Source: Piromyces finnis (taxonomy: Eukaryota; Neocallimastigomycota; Neocallimastigomycetes; Neocallimastigales; Neocallimastigaceae). From it: a stretch of 38,749 bases of DNA. The first letter of the stretch is position 1; every line of letters begins with the position of its first letter. The notes under the pieces were generated by a model. That model was given only the letters and a program-made list of their open reading frames with translations, was not told the origin of the DNA and made no database searches. The stretch is taken from the NCBI GenBank assembly GCA_002104945.1, contig MCFH01000116.1, positions 1-38,749 of the forward strand, read 5' to 3'. The translations under genes were made by a program, and so were the position numbers. Shown here in pieces: positions 1-9,890 of the stretch.

Positions 1-473
1 AGCAACTTCTGAAATGTAGGTTGGGCAAAGTACACCATTACAACCAATAGAAAGACCAGTGATAAGACGACCAATGGCAATCATAACAGAGGAACGGATA
101 GAAGAACCTTGAATAATAGCACCACAGGTGAAGATACAAGCACCAACCATAATGGTTCTTTGACGACCAAACTTTTCACCAAGGTAAGTAGCCATAAGAG
201 CACCACAAAGAGCACCAAGAACGAAACTAGAAGTAATAACACCTTCAAGGAAAGCCTTATTACCTTTTTCTTCTAAATCACGGTACATAGCCTTTGAGGC
301 ATCATCAGTAGATTCACCAACTTCATCAATAGCTTTTCCCTTCCATTCGTGGAATCTGAAGAAATACGGAATGAGTCCATAACAAGAACAACATTCATAA
401 CACCAACTTCATAACCAAAAAGAAGACCACCAAGTGAGGCGGTAACAGCGACTAAAAATTGAAAGCTGTTCAT
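1..473 (-). pseudogene. MFS sugar transporter, copy 1 (5' part only, frameshifted)
   Basis: This is the first part of a sugar porter gene read on the minus strand. The rest lies beyond the left window edge. The start ATG is at 473 and the first 37 residues equal the intact copy at 19066, including the TM1 motif GGLLFGYEVG. One A is missing from a four-A run near 363-366, which throws the frame; the shifted frame ends at a stop at 273. The DNA downstream still matches the intact gene through the conserved transporter signatures. It is the head-to-head partner of copy 2, and the two share an AT-rich promoter region. The single homopolymer loss could be a sequencing error, so the gene may be functional. 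Confidence 0.85.
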
Positions 474-734
474 TTTTTTTTAAAAAAAAAATTAAACTTA
501 AATTAAACTTAAATTAATATTATTATTAAATAATAATGATTTTTTTTTAAAAGAAAATTTATTTCTTTTATACAAAATTTCAATATAAAGATAAAATCAT
601 AATATTTAATTATAATTTATATAATTAATTGTATTTGTATATAAATTATTTTTAAATTAATAATTATTTTCAATTTATTTTAATATGTTATGATTATTGC
701 TTTATTATATTTATTATATTTATGAATATTAAAA

Positions 735-765
735 TTTAATTTTTCTTTCGAGAATTAAAATTAAA
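735..765. repeat. Degraded copy of the promoter hairpin (copy 1)
   Basis: Equivalent of the perfect 15-bp hairpin at 1554-1587. It lacks three bases on one side of the stem. It lies about 270 bp upstream of the copy 1 ATG. Confidence 0.7.
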
Positions 766-839
766 TATTAAAATAAATTATAATATTATTTAACTTTTAT
801 AATAAACTTTACATTTGTTTAAAAATGTACACAAAATTT

Positions 840-1050
840 ATATTATATTATATTATATTTATATATTATATTATTTATTTATAATTATTTATATTATATT
901 ATATATATATATTATATTATATTATATTATATTATATTATATTATATTATATTATATTATATTATATTATATTATATTTATTATATTATATTATATTATA
1001 TTATATTATATTATATTATATTATATTATATTATATTAATTATATTATAA
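840..1050. repeat. Pentanucleotide microsatellite (TTATA)n
   Basis: About 200 bp of near-perfect TTATA repeats with a few interruptions. It is off-centre between the two promoter copies. The mirror copy at 18497-18696 has a different pattern of interruptions. Any reading frame through it is an artefact. Confidence 0.9.
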
Positions 1051-1384
1051 AATCATAAGATAAACTTAATAAAATAATAATTTATATTTTTATTAAAATT
1101 TTTTAATTTATAATATTTAAAGTTTAGTAATTATTAGGAATTATATAAATTTAACTTTTATTTTAAATATTTTTAATAAATTGATAAAAATAATATTTTT
1201 TAAATAACACATAAAAATTTATGAATTTTTAATTTTTTAAGATTAAATATATTTTTTATTATTTACTAATAATAATTTAACATTTTTTAAATTATAAAAG
1301 AAATTATAATATTTTACAAAATTTAAAATTTGAATAAAGTTTTTATTAAATAATAAATATCCTCTTAAAATGAAACACTAAATT

Positions 1385-1425
1385 ATTAAATATATATTAA
1401 AAGAAAATATTTTAATATATTTAAT
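1385..1425. repeat. Long AT hairpin in the promoter spacer
   Basis: ATTAAATATATATTAAAA followed by a 7-nt loop and an almost complete complementary arm that lacks two bases. The mirror copy at 18121-18163 is a perfect 18-bp stem. It could extrude as a cruciform. Confidence 0.75.
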
Positions 1426-1553
1426 ATTGTAATAACCAATAAATTTACATCTCAATTGTTTAAATAAAAAGGTTAATAATAAATTTAAATAATTTATTTT
1501 AATTAATTATAAAATTCTATTTATAAAATATTATATTATAATTTATTTTAATA

Positions 1554-1587
1554 TTTAATTTTAATTCTCGAAAGAATTAAAATTAAA
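1554..1587. repeat. Promoter hairpin, 15-bp perfect stem, CGAA loop (copy 2)
   Basis: TTTAATTTTAATTCT, then CGAA, then the exact reverse complement. It lies about 260-295 bp upstream of the copy 2 ATG. Perfect copies occur at 17957-17990 and 18770-18803, and a damaged one at 735-765, always at the same distance from a transporter ATG. It may be a regulatory or cruciform site; function unknown. Confidence 0.8.
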
Positions 1588-1848
1588 TTTATATTCATAA
1601 ATATAATAAATATATAAAAGCATAATCATAACATATTAAAATAAATTGAAAATAATTATTAATTTAAAAATAATTTATATACAAATACAATTAATTATAT
1701 ATAATTATAATTAAATATTATGATTTTTATCTTTATATTGAAATTTTGTATAAAAGAAATAAATTTTCTTTTAAAAAAAAATCATTATTATTTAATAATA
1801 ATATTAATTTAAGTTTAATTTAAGTTTAATTTTTTTTTTTAAAAAAAA

Positions 1849-3401
1849 ATGAACAGCTTTCAATTTTTAGTCGCTGTTACCGCCTCACTTGGTGGTCTTC
1901 TTTTTGGTTATGAAGTTGGTGTTATGAATGTTGTTCTTGTTATGGACTCATTCCGTATTTTCTTCAGATTCCACGAATGGAAGGGAAAAGCTATTGATGA
2001 AGTTGGTGAATCTACTGATGATGCCTCAAAGGCTATGTACCGTGATTTAGAAGAAAAAGGTAATAAGGCTTTCCCTTGAAGGTGTTATTACTTCTAGTTT
2101 CGTTCTTGGTGCTCTTTGTGGTGCTCTTATGGCTACTTACCTTGGTGAAAAGTTTGGTCGTCAAAGAACCATTATGGTTGGTGCTTGTATCTTCACCTGT
2201 GGTGCTATTATTCAAGGTTCTTCTATCCGTTCCTCTGTTATGATTGCCATTGGTCGTCTTATCACTGGTCTTTCTATTGGTTGTAATGGTGTACTTTGCC
2301 CAACCTACATTTCAGAAGTTGCTCCATCTAACCTTAGAGGTACTCTTTCTTCTTGTTATCAACTTATGACTACTTTTGGTATTATTGTTGCTTCTCTTAT
2401 CAATGCTCTTATCTGGTACAAGACTAACCGTAAGCCAGAAGGTTTACTTTCTTTCACTAGAAAGGGTGATGAAGAAATCTCTAACCTTGAATGGAGATTA
2501 GCTCTTTTATTACAAGTTGTTCCAGGTCTTGGTCTTGCTACTCTTATGTGCTTCGTTCCAAAGTCCCCAAGATGGTTATGTTCTAAGGATCGTGATGAAG
2601 AAGCTGTTGAAATTCTTGCTAAGCTTAATGCCGCCTCTACTTCTGATGCTGTTGTTCAAGAAGAACTTAAGGCTATTCAAGAAGATGTTGCTGCTACTCG
2701 TGCTGCTGGTTCCTCTTCATTCGGTGAACTTTTCAGTTCCGTCATTCGTCGTCGTACTTTCATTACTTTCTTAATGCAACTTTTCCAACAATGGACTGGT
2801 ATTAACGTTATTATGTACTACCAAAGTCAAATTTACTCTGAAATGGGTTTCAACAAGGTTATGTCTACTGTTGTTTTACCAAACGTCAACAACCTCGTTA
2901 ACTTTGTTTCCACCTTCCCAGGTATGTGGGGTATTGAAAGATTAGGTCGTAAGACTCTTTTAGTTATTGGTTCTCTTATGATGATGGTCTTCCATCTTTC
3001 TACTTGGGCTTGCTCTAAGTTAACTGGTGGTAAGAAGGATGCTAATGGTAAGTTCATTGAACAACCAATCAAGGGATGGCAATACGCTGCTGTTGCTTCC
3101 GTTTTCTTATTCGTATTCTCATTCGCTTGGACTTGGGTCCAGTTCCATGGGTTTACCAAGCTGAAGTTTTCCCACTTCGTGTCAGAGTTAAGGGTTCTGC
3201 TGTTGGTACTGTCTCTAACTTCTTAACAATTGGATTATTGGTTTTGTTGGTCCATTCCTCATGAAGAAATGGTCTACTAACACTTTCATTCTTTTTGCTG
3301 CTGCCAGTTTCCTCGCTTGGATTTACTCTCAATTCTACGTTATTGAATGTAAGGGTCTTACTCTTGAAGAAATGGATGCCAAGATGGCTGGTAAGGCTTA
3401 A
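1849..3401 (+). pseudogene. MFS sugar transporter, copy 2 (three single-base indels)
   Basis: This copy matches the intact 1554-bp gene at 19066 from ATG to TAA apart from three one-base changes: an extra C near 2074 (run of two becomes three), a missing G near 3136 (four become three) and a missing A near 3225 (three become two). The net length is 1553 bp. Between the indels the frame is open, and motifs PTYISEVAPSNLRG, PKSPRWL and QQWTGIN are all present. Almost no substitutions are seen. It is head-to-head with copy 1 and followed by a 3' flank identical to the one behind copy 4. All three changes are in homopolymers, so the protein may be intact in the organism. Confidence 0.88.
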
Positions 3402-3961
3402 ACGCACTATTGAATGAAATAGTAAAAGAAAAGTTTATTATTGTTAATATTCTAATATAAGCGACAATCCTTAATTGAAAGTTTTTTTTTTTTAATTGAA
3501 AGTCCTCATTGTATGAGGATAATAATAAATAAGAAAATTAAAATAAAAAAAATGTAATAGTAATAATAGGATAAAAAATAGAACTTAATAAATTATAGAA
3601 ATAATAAAATAATTTCTACATAAATTAAAAAGAAAAAACCTAAATATAAATTAATGTAAATCTTAATTTTAATTGGTTTAATAAAAATTATAATAAATTT
3701 GTAAAATAAAAATAAATATCCTCTTATTATTAAGGGATTTATAAAAGGTTATTTATTATTGAAAGATTTGTGGTTGTTAAAGAAAATGGTTGTTATTCTT
3801 TTTTTTTCACTCCTTTTTCATTTAAATTGTATTGTTGTTAAAAAGATGATAATTTCCTTTTAAAATGTTATGTATTTGATTGAAGGTTGAACGTTTTTTA
3901 GGTGTATGGTATGAAAAAAGGCATAAAGCTTTGATTTGATTTGGTAATATGAAAATTATAG
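3402..3961 (+). other. Shared 3' flank of transporter copy 2
   Basis: AT-rich DNA with no gene. It is matched at 15585-16143 (inverted) and 20620-21181, so it belongs to the duplicated transporter unit. It contains a poly(T) run between two AATTGAAAGT direct repeats and a perfect 6-bp hairpin at 3504-3518, probably part of the 3' UTR or polyadenylation region. Confidence 0.7.
3504..3518 (+). terminator. 3' UTR hairpin CCTCAT-TGT-ATGAGG
   Basis: A perfect 6-bp stem about 100 bp after the transporter stop, just after a T-run. It is also found at 20723-20737 behind copy 4 and inverted behind copy 3. A role in transcript 3' end formation is inferred from position only. Confidence 0.45.
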
Positions 3962-3981
3962 TTCTTTATCCGTGGTATTCG
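3962..3981 (+). repeat. 20-nt LINE-A coding fragment at the edge of the tandem repeat
   Basis: TTCTTTATCCGTGGTATTCG is identical to LINE-A ORF1 sequence at 5063-5082 (codons within SFFIRGIRS). Here it sits outside the LINE, at the junction between the transporter 3' flank and the first tandem repeat. The same arrangement is at 15565-15584 (minus) and 21182-21201. Confidence 0.85.
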
Positions 3982-4335
3982 TGCCTTCATTTATTTAATA
4001 AATGTAGTTTCTCAAGGGGGTCTACTCATGCTCATGGTACTGAGAGAGTAGAAAGAATTAAATCCAAGTATTGCGCAATGGATGGCTTGGTGCCCTCTTA
4101 GGAATGTGCCTTCATTTATTCAATAATGGAGTTTTTCAAGGGGTCTACTCATGCTCATGGTACTGAGAGAGTAGAAAGAATTAAATCCAAGTATTGCGCA
4201 ATGGATGCTTGGTGCCCTCTTAGGAATGTGCCTTCATTTATTTAATAAATGTAATTTCTCAAGGGGTCTACTCATGCTCATGGTACTGAGAGAGTAGAAA
4301 GAATTAAATCCAAGCATTGCGCAATGGATGCTTGG
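3981..4335 (+). repeat. Tandem array of three structured repeats of about 122 bp
   Basis: Units start at 3981, 4106 and 4228 with GTGCCTTCATTTATT. Each contains CTACTC...GAGTAG enclosing a CTCA-TGGTAC-TGAG hairpin, then ATCC/ATTG paired with CAATGGAT. Units differ by a few bases; the middle one has a changed start. The inverted arm has the same three units at 15211-15566, while the flank of copy 4 has only one (21201-21305). No frame runs through the array. Its base-paired layout suggests a structured RNA or a replication or recombination site. The family was not recognised. Confidence 0.85.
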
Positions 4336-4384
4336 TTAGTCTTCAAGGGAAAATTATTAGGACTAAGCTCATGGTACTGAGCGA
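4336..4384 (+). repeat. Terminal two-hairpin motif closing the repeat array
   Basis: A TTAGTC...GACTAA stem (4336-4366) is followed directly by GCTCA-TGGTAC-TGAGC (4367-4382) and GA. In the copy 4 context (21310-21360) both stems are identical but the first loop differs. Homology between the two contexts stops exactly at the GA, so this motif marks the end of the transporter-bearing unit. Confidence 0.75.
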
Positions 4385-4979
4385 TTAAAAAACATTTTAT
4401 TCATCAAATTTAAGTATTTGATGAATAAGTGAATGTTTGATTTTTCAGGTAAGTTTGTATAGTATTTAATTAGAAGAGTAATACATTTTGTTGCTGTATT
4501 TTTTCTTTTATTCATGTATTCATGTAGTACTACTCTTCTCTTGTAAGAATCCAATGTAGTCAACTTTAGCATTTGCATTGTACTTTTATATTCATGTAGC
4601 TATTGTTGTATTGTTTCTTGTAAGAGACTGATTCACTCTACATCATGTAAAAATACTATTCACAAGCTTTCTGGTGTCGACATTCTTGATTCAAATTTTT
4701 TACCAATTTAAATATTTAATGAAAAGTAAAGTCAAACAAGTTTAGTGTCAAAAAGCGAATCGAATTTACTAACACAAACCAAAACTAGAATTTTTAAAGA
4801 AAATTTACAACTAGAATTCAAAAAATAAGAAACTTTAAACAAAGCATCGTAACAATTTTTGTACTATCCAGTACTTTTAAGAAGAGAGAGAGAGACAGAT
4901 TTTTTTCCATATACGTTATATTTGTAATTTTTATTAGTATTTATTTTATATTCAATATTTTTAATTAGAATTTATTATC
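4385..4979 (+). other. Region between repeat array and LINE-A copy 1; probable LINE 5' UTR
   Basis: AT-rich, with no convincing gene. It is conserved in the inverted arm (14569-15163). It includes a GAGAGAGAGA stretch near 4883. It probably contains the LINE 5' UTR and promoter, but no independent copy exists in the window to fix where the element starts. Confidence 0.45.
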
Positions 4980-6823
4980 ATGTCAGTCCTTATATTAAAG
5001 ATAAGAATTATATCAGACGTGGTACCCGGTCTTATGGTATCCCCTTAGATGATATTCGCTCCTTCTTTATCCGTGGTATTCGATCATGGTCAGTAAATAT
5101 GCTATGGGAAAAACTCGAGGTTATTCTAGAAGATAAATTTAATTCAGTTATTAGTGTTAAATATTTTCAAACTTTCAATGATCACTTTTTCTTAGTCAAG
5201 GTTCATGGTTCATCAAAAGATTGTATTAAAATCTTACACATGTTAAAGAAGAAACTTTCAGTTACCTCAATTTCCTTTTCAGCTCGTAGTAGAAGGAATC
5301 ACAAATACACTTTTTCCACTCTCAAACGTAAAATTTTAGTTTCTAATAAACATCAACATTCTATTCAACAATCATTTCAACAATCAGTTCAACAATCAGT
5401 TCAACAATCTCATCAACAATCCGATCTTCAACAAGATCTTCAACAGGATCTTCAACAAGTTTCCCATCATGAAAATATTCCAGATCTACAGCAAACACAA
5501 TTTCAATCTCAACATTCAACAATTAATTCTAATAGTTCTATCAACTCTGATAACAGTTCAATAGTTGATAGTTCTTCAGTTTCACAGCCATCTAGTAATA
5601 GTTCTACTTATTCCTCTGATGCATCATCCATTAATAACGATGACTTTAATAATAATAATAATAGCAACGATTCTTCCTCATCCAACAAGCCTGATAACTT
5701 TTCTTTTTGTCTTAGTTGGAACACCAATGGGTGGAATCATGAAAAGAGAGATAGTATTAGCTATTTCACAGCTATTTTCAAACCATTATTCTTATGTTTC
5801 CAAGAAACTGGTAATGGTTCTGGATCGAATACAGATTATCCTTGTCGTGTTACTTTGCGAAACTATAGACACTTTTTCAAGAAAGCTGACGAATCAGTTC
5901 CGGGAATGAGAGGTTTATATTTAGGTTTTCACAATTCGTGTCAAGCCTCACTTGAAAACTTCTCTGGAAAGTATATTATTTCTATTTATACTTTTAGTCT
6001 CTGGAATAGATTCAAATGCTCGATTGGAAATGTTTATATGCCTCATAGTCATCACAACATCTATGTTGATCATGCAAAGTTAGAAGTTCGCTTGTGGTTA
6101 CAAACTCATTCATCCCATCCATCGATTCTTGTTGGTGATTTTAATATGTCTAAAGTAAAATTATCCAACTGGTTATCAACTAATGGATTAGGAGATTGGG
6201 AAATTCTTCCGCTTAGAGGGTCTACTATCTCTTGGACTCGAGGTGATCAATCTTCCGACATTGACCATGCTCTTATCAATTCGAAGATGAAAGATCTTAT
6301 TCACTCAGGATCATTTATAAATAATTTTTATCCTGTATCAGACCATAAGCCACTTCTTATTAATGGTAAAATTATTCCTATGGAAGATTTTTCTAATGAC
6401 TTTAATGTTCCTAAGAAAATTCTGAAATGGAATAGATTAAAATGTATTGAGGAAAAGGAATCTATTCTCAGTCATAATAAATTCCAAATACTTTCAGCAA
6501 AATTCAACGATCCTAATGTTTCTACAGATGAACTTTCCAAAGAGTTTACTTCAACTGCTTTTTCAATTGCAGACGAGCTCAGTATTACCTCAGCAAATAA
6601 TGTTATAAAGTCTTCATTTCATATTTCACAACAAATTTTTAATCTCCAAAAAATCAAAATGAAGTTGTATAAGAGATTTAAAAAAGAAAGAATTTATGAT
6701 ATAGATGAATTTATTAAAAGAATTAAAATCTACCGTAAGCTCATTGATTACATCCACAAAAGATGTAATGAATTTAGGAACAAGAATATCTTCATTGGAT
6801 TAAAACAGGATGTGAGTATATGA
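4980..6823 (+). pseudogene. LINE-A copy 1 ORF1: endonuclease protein (one frameshift near the start)
   Basis: The natural start is the ATG at 4980, as in copy 2 at 14568, but one T is missing from a T-run near 4990. From 5099 the frame is open for 574 codons. The protein has a basic N-terminal part, a Gln-rich repeat (about 5363-5460, QQS/LQQ units), a Ser/Asn-rich linker, then an exonuclease-endonuclease-phosphatase fold: SWNTNGWN (Asn, about residue 208), FQETG (catalytic Glu, about 235), GDFN (about 346), IDH (about 389) and SDHKP (about 414). This domain nicks the target DNA for target-primed reverse transcription. It ends in TGA overlapping the next ATG (ATGA, 6820-6823). Confidence 0.82.
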
Positions 6824-9497
6824 AGAGTCATAATCCTAAGAAGGCCTGGAAATGGATCAAGAAAACTGCAAAAATTGGAAAAGATTCTTTCTTTATTGCT
6901 CAACCAATTAAAAACAAAAATGGAGAATTAGTTGTTGCTACGGAAGAACAACTAGATGTGTGGCATGATCATTTCGAAAAGCTTGCATCAGATCCAAGTG
7001 GTGTAAGTCTTGATTTGGAGCATTGGTATGAAGAACCAACGAATAAACGTTTTTCACTCCTATGCTTGATGATGGGATATCAACCAAGATATTAGTATTG
7101 ATGAAGTCAAGTCAGCTATCCTCTCTACTCCGAATTATAAAGCATCAGGTCCGGATGGTATTCCAATTGAATTTTACAAAGCATTAATTCCATCAAGTAA
7201 TGATTCTAATAATGCTACAGATAATAATTCTTCCGGTAATACCACTTCAGATAATGATGCTTATGGTTTAAATTTTATTCTTAAATTATTCAACCGTATT
7301 TGGGATGGAGACTTCCCCAACTCATGGAATGAATCCAGTATTGTTTCTATTCCTAAGAAGGGAGATTTGACAGATTGTGATAACTATCGAGGTATATCAC
7401 TTATCAATAATGGTATTAAGTTGATTTCCAAAATTGTCACCACTAGAATCTCAGAATATGGTCTAAAGAATAATTTCATTAGACCTGAACAATTTGGTTT
7501 TCGAAAAAAGGAAGAAAGTATCAGTCTTTTCATTTCAATCCAAGAAATATGCCGTAGACGTCAATTAGATAATAAAGAGACATATTTGGCCTTTTTAGAT
7601 CTCAGGAAAGCATACGATTCAGTCCCAATCGGTAATATTCTCCATAAATTAGATTGTTTAGGAATCCGAGGTAAGAGTTTACAATTCATCAAAAATTTAT
7701 ATTTAACATCTAAGGCTAATGTCAAATTAGATGGACAATTCTCGAAATCTTTTGATGTGAAGAAAGGAGTCCGTCAAGGATGCCCTCTTTCTCCTATTCT
7801 CTTTAATCTCTTTATTAATGATATATTTAAAGAGTGTGAAGATCTGGAGTCAGTTTAGGTGACACTCGATGCTGTGGTGGACTTTTTGCAGATGATATAG
7901 TTATTTGTGCTCCAACAAGAGGATGCTTAAAAAAGATGCTTAGAAGAGTTAATGAATGGGCATTGTATAATGAAATGGAATTTGGTATCCAGAAATGTTC
8001 AACGATGGTGATTCGTCCTGAATCAATAGAAAATCAGAACAAGAGAGATCCAACATTTTACTTAGCAGGACAACCCATTCCAACTACTGATTGTTATACT
8101 TATCTTGGTGTTCCATTTGATAAGAATCTGTCCCTTAAACCAGTAATTAAAGCTCTTAATAACAAGGTTTTGAAAGGACTTTTCTCAGTCAGTAAATTCT
8201 TAAGAAATCCTAATATTCCTATTCCTTCAAAAACTAGTACTTAACTCACAAGTGATTAGCAGAGTTTCATACTTTGCACCATTACTTGGATCCAACAAAG
8301 CTAGGTCTAGGATTGCTCAGAAGCATGTTAACAAAGGAATACGATGGGTTGCCGGAGTTCATAAAGCTGTATCGTTTATATCTTTATACTCTATCTCAAA
8401 AGATTTGAATATTCCTCCATTGTCAGCCAAATGTGCGTTAGCTCAGGTTAGATGTTTTAACAAATGGAAAAACTCAAATTGTATTATCTCACACCTTGTC
8501 AATTACATTCCTAAATTTAGAAAATACACGTGGTGCAAATCAAGTAGGACACTTGATAAAAAATAAAGAAACATGGAGATGTTAAAGCAGTTAAAAACTT
8601 TTATTGGAAAGATCTCAAAGGGAATTCAATCAAAGCGCAATATTATGATGATAATAAATTTATTGAAACTAAAGATTTTATTAAATTATGTTATGAGTAC
8701 CCAGAGTTTGCCTATGGCTTCTACTGGCTATTGAAAGCAAGAAGCGGATACAAGTTGGATGCTAGAGTTGCCAAAGCTGCCAAATTTGTTGATCCAGTTT
8801 GTCCTAACTACTGTCCATGTTGCAAGTGTGGAGATCAAAGTATTAAACATTGGTTATTAGATTGTCCAACATTTAGAGATATCCGTATTAAACATTATGA
8901 TTCCATAGTCCAGCTATTAAATTTTTTCAGTCAACGTAATTCCAATAGTCCTATCAATAATAATGAAATTGATAATATCAGTAGAGATAGTAATAATATT
9001 AATAGTAATAGTAACAATAGTAATAATAACAATAGTAATAGTAACAATAGTAATAATAACAATAGTAGTAATAGAAATAATAATATTAGTAATGATAGCA
9101 ATAGTGAAGATAATAATTCTAATTTAGATAGTAATTTAGTTAATGATAGTAATAGTTCTAATAATCCGGTGAATATTAATGTGTATGATTATTCTAGTGT
9201 GTGCAGTAAAATATTTAAATTCCTTCTTGGGGAAGAAGTTTTAACAATATCAATTACAATTCAAGGGAATGGAAAGAACTTTGTAAGCGTCAGATTCAAT
9301 CTGGTACTAACGAAGGAACACCATTCTTGACGGTAACCGCGGAACTTCTAACCAAAATCATGCCTTTTGCTATTGGCCAGCAATGGTCAATGTTCAAAAG
9401 GTTTGAAGCAACATCCAAGAGCGTCAATGCTGAAGAAACAGTAAGACAGGCCAGGAGGGCCAGCGCAACCAATGGAGATCATAATTTTGTCCCATGA
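6820..9497 (+). pseudogene. LINE-A copy 1 ORF2: reverse transcriptase with zinc knuckle (several frameshifts)
   Basis: The frame opens at the ATG of an ATGA overlap with ORF1. RT motifs in order: GPDGIPIEF (about 7150), NYRGISL (about 7383), LDLRKAYDSVP (about 7597, first catalytic Asp), GVRQGCPLSPILFNLF (about 7768) and GLFADDIV (about 7878, catalytic Asp pair). The C-terminal knuckle is C-x2-C-x8-H-x4-C (CPCC...H...C, about 8814-8867). An Asn/Ser repeat follows (8950-9170), then a tail ending at TGA 9495. Single missing bases near 7059, 7842, 8230 and 8563, plus one or two later, break the frame. At most of these sites copy 2 carries the missing base. Confidence 0.82.
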
Positions 9498-9660
9498 TAA
9501 AATTTTGATCTTTGGCTCGGTGTCCCATTGGAAGTCAAATACAATTATTATACTTTAGTATGATAGTGGCTTTCTTACTTAATTAAAATTACTAGAATAC
9601 ATTATACCCAATTTTTATTCATTTGTTTATTTAAACATATTTTTTTTATTTTTTTATTTT

Positions 9661-9721
9661 TAATTTTTTATTACATGTATTATAATTTAATTAAATTAAT
9701 AAAATTTAAAATATTGATGCC

Positions 9722-9766
<45 letters not shown>

Positions 9767-9824
9767 ATAAATATGTTTAAATAATTAATTAAGCAAAAAA
9801 AAAAATAAAAAAAAAAAAATAAAA

Positions 9825-9860
<36 letters not shown>

Positions 9861-9890
9861 AAATATTTAAATTATTAATAATAAAATAAA
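9661..9890. other. Palindrome hinge: A/T homopolymer spacer
   Basis: There are no genes here. It contains a 40-A run (9725-9764), a T-run of about 26 (about 9831-9855) and other A-rich stretches. The two arms stop matching at about 9660 and 9891. The A40 run is best read as the poly(A) tail of LINE copy 1. Frames through it are only poly-Phe or poly-Lys. Confidence 0.8.

Larger units (their letters stand above)
474..1848. promoter_or_regulatory. Divergent AT-rich promoter region between transporter copies 1 and 2
   Basis: There are no coding features here. The roughly 330 bp next to each ATG (474-800 and 1540-1848) are inverted copies of each other, so both genes carry the same promoter. Each has T-run/A-run DNA abutting the ATG, an ATTATTATTTAATAATAAT-like palindrome, and a hairpin about 275 bp upstream. 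Between them lie a pentanucleotide microsatellite (about 840-1050) and a single-copy AT block (1050-1540) with a long hairpin at 1385-1425. The long AT leader and A-rich start context suit anaerobic fungi. No transcription factor site is claimed. Confidence 0.7.
4980..9764 (+). mobile_element. LINE (APE-type non-LTR retrotransposon), family A, copy 1
   Basis: In order: ORF1 with an apurinic-type endonuclease domain, ORF2 with reverse transcriptase and a C-terminal CCHC zinc knuckle, a 3' UTR of about 230 bp, and a 40-A tail (9725-9764). There is no RNase H or LTR. The 5' limit is uncertain. It forms the left side of the palindrome centre; homology with LINE copy 2 stops about 65 bp before the poly(A) tract, so the hinge lies within this element's own 3' end. 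The clade was not assigned. Confidence 0.85.

Noticed and set aside
815-1039. 74-codon frame of Tyr, Ile and Leu
   Set aside because: It is a translation of the (TTATA)n microsatellite.
2833-3159. Antisense frames inside the transporter copies (also 3153-3407, 20049-20288 and their mirrors)
   Set aside because: Shadows of the biased codons of the transporter; they overlap conserved sense motifs and have no features of their own.
4045-4075. Hammerhead ribozyme core (CTGAGAG...GAAA)
   Set aside because: The conserved CUGANGA box is not matched and stem II is absent.
3981-4335. CRISPR-like spacing of repeats
   Set aside because: Units are contiguous with no unique spacers, and the genome is eukaryotic.
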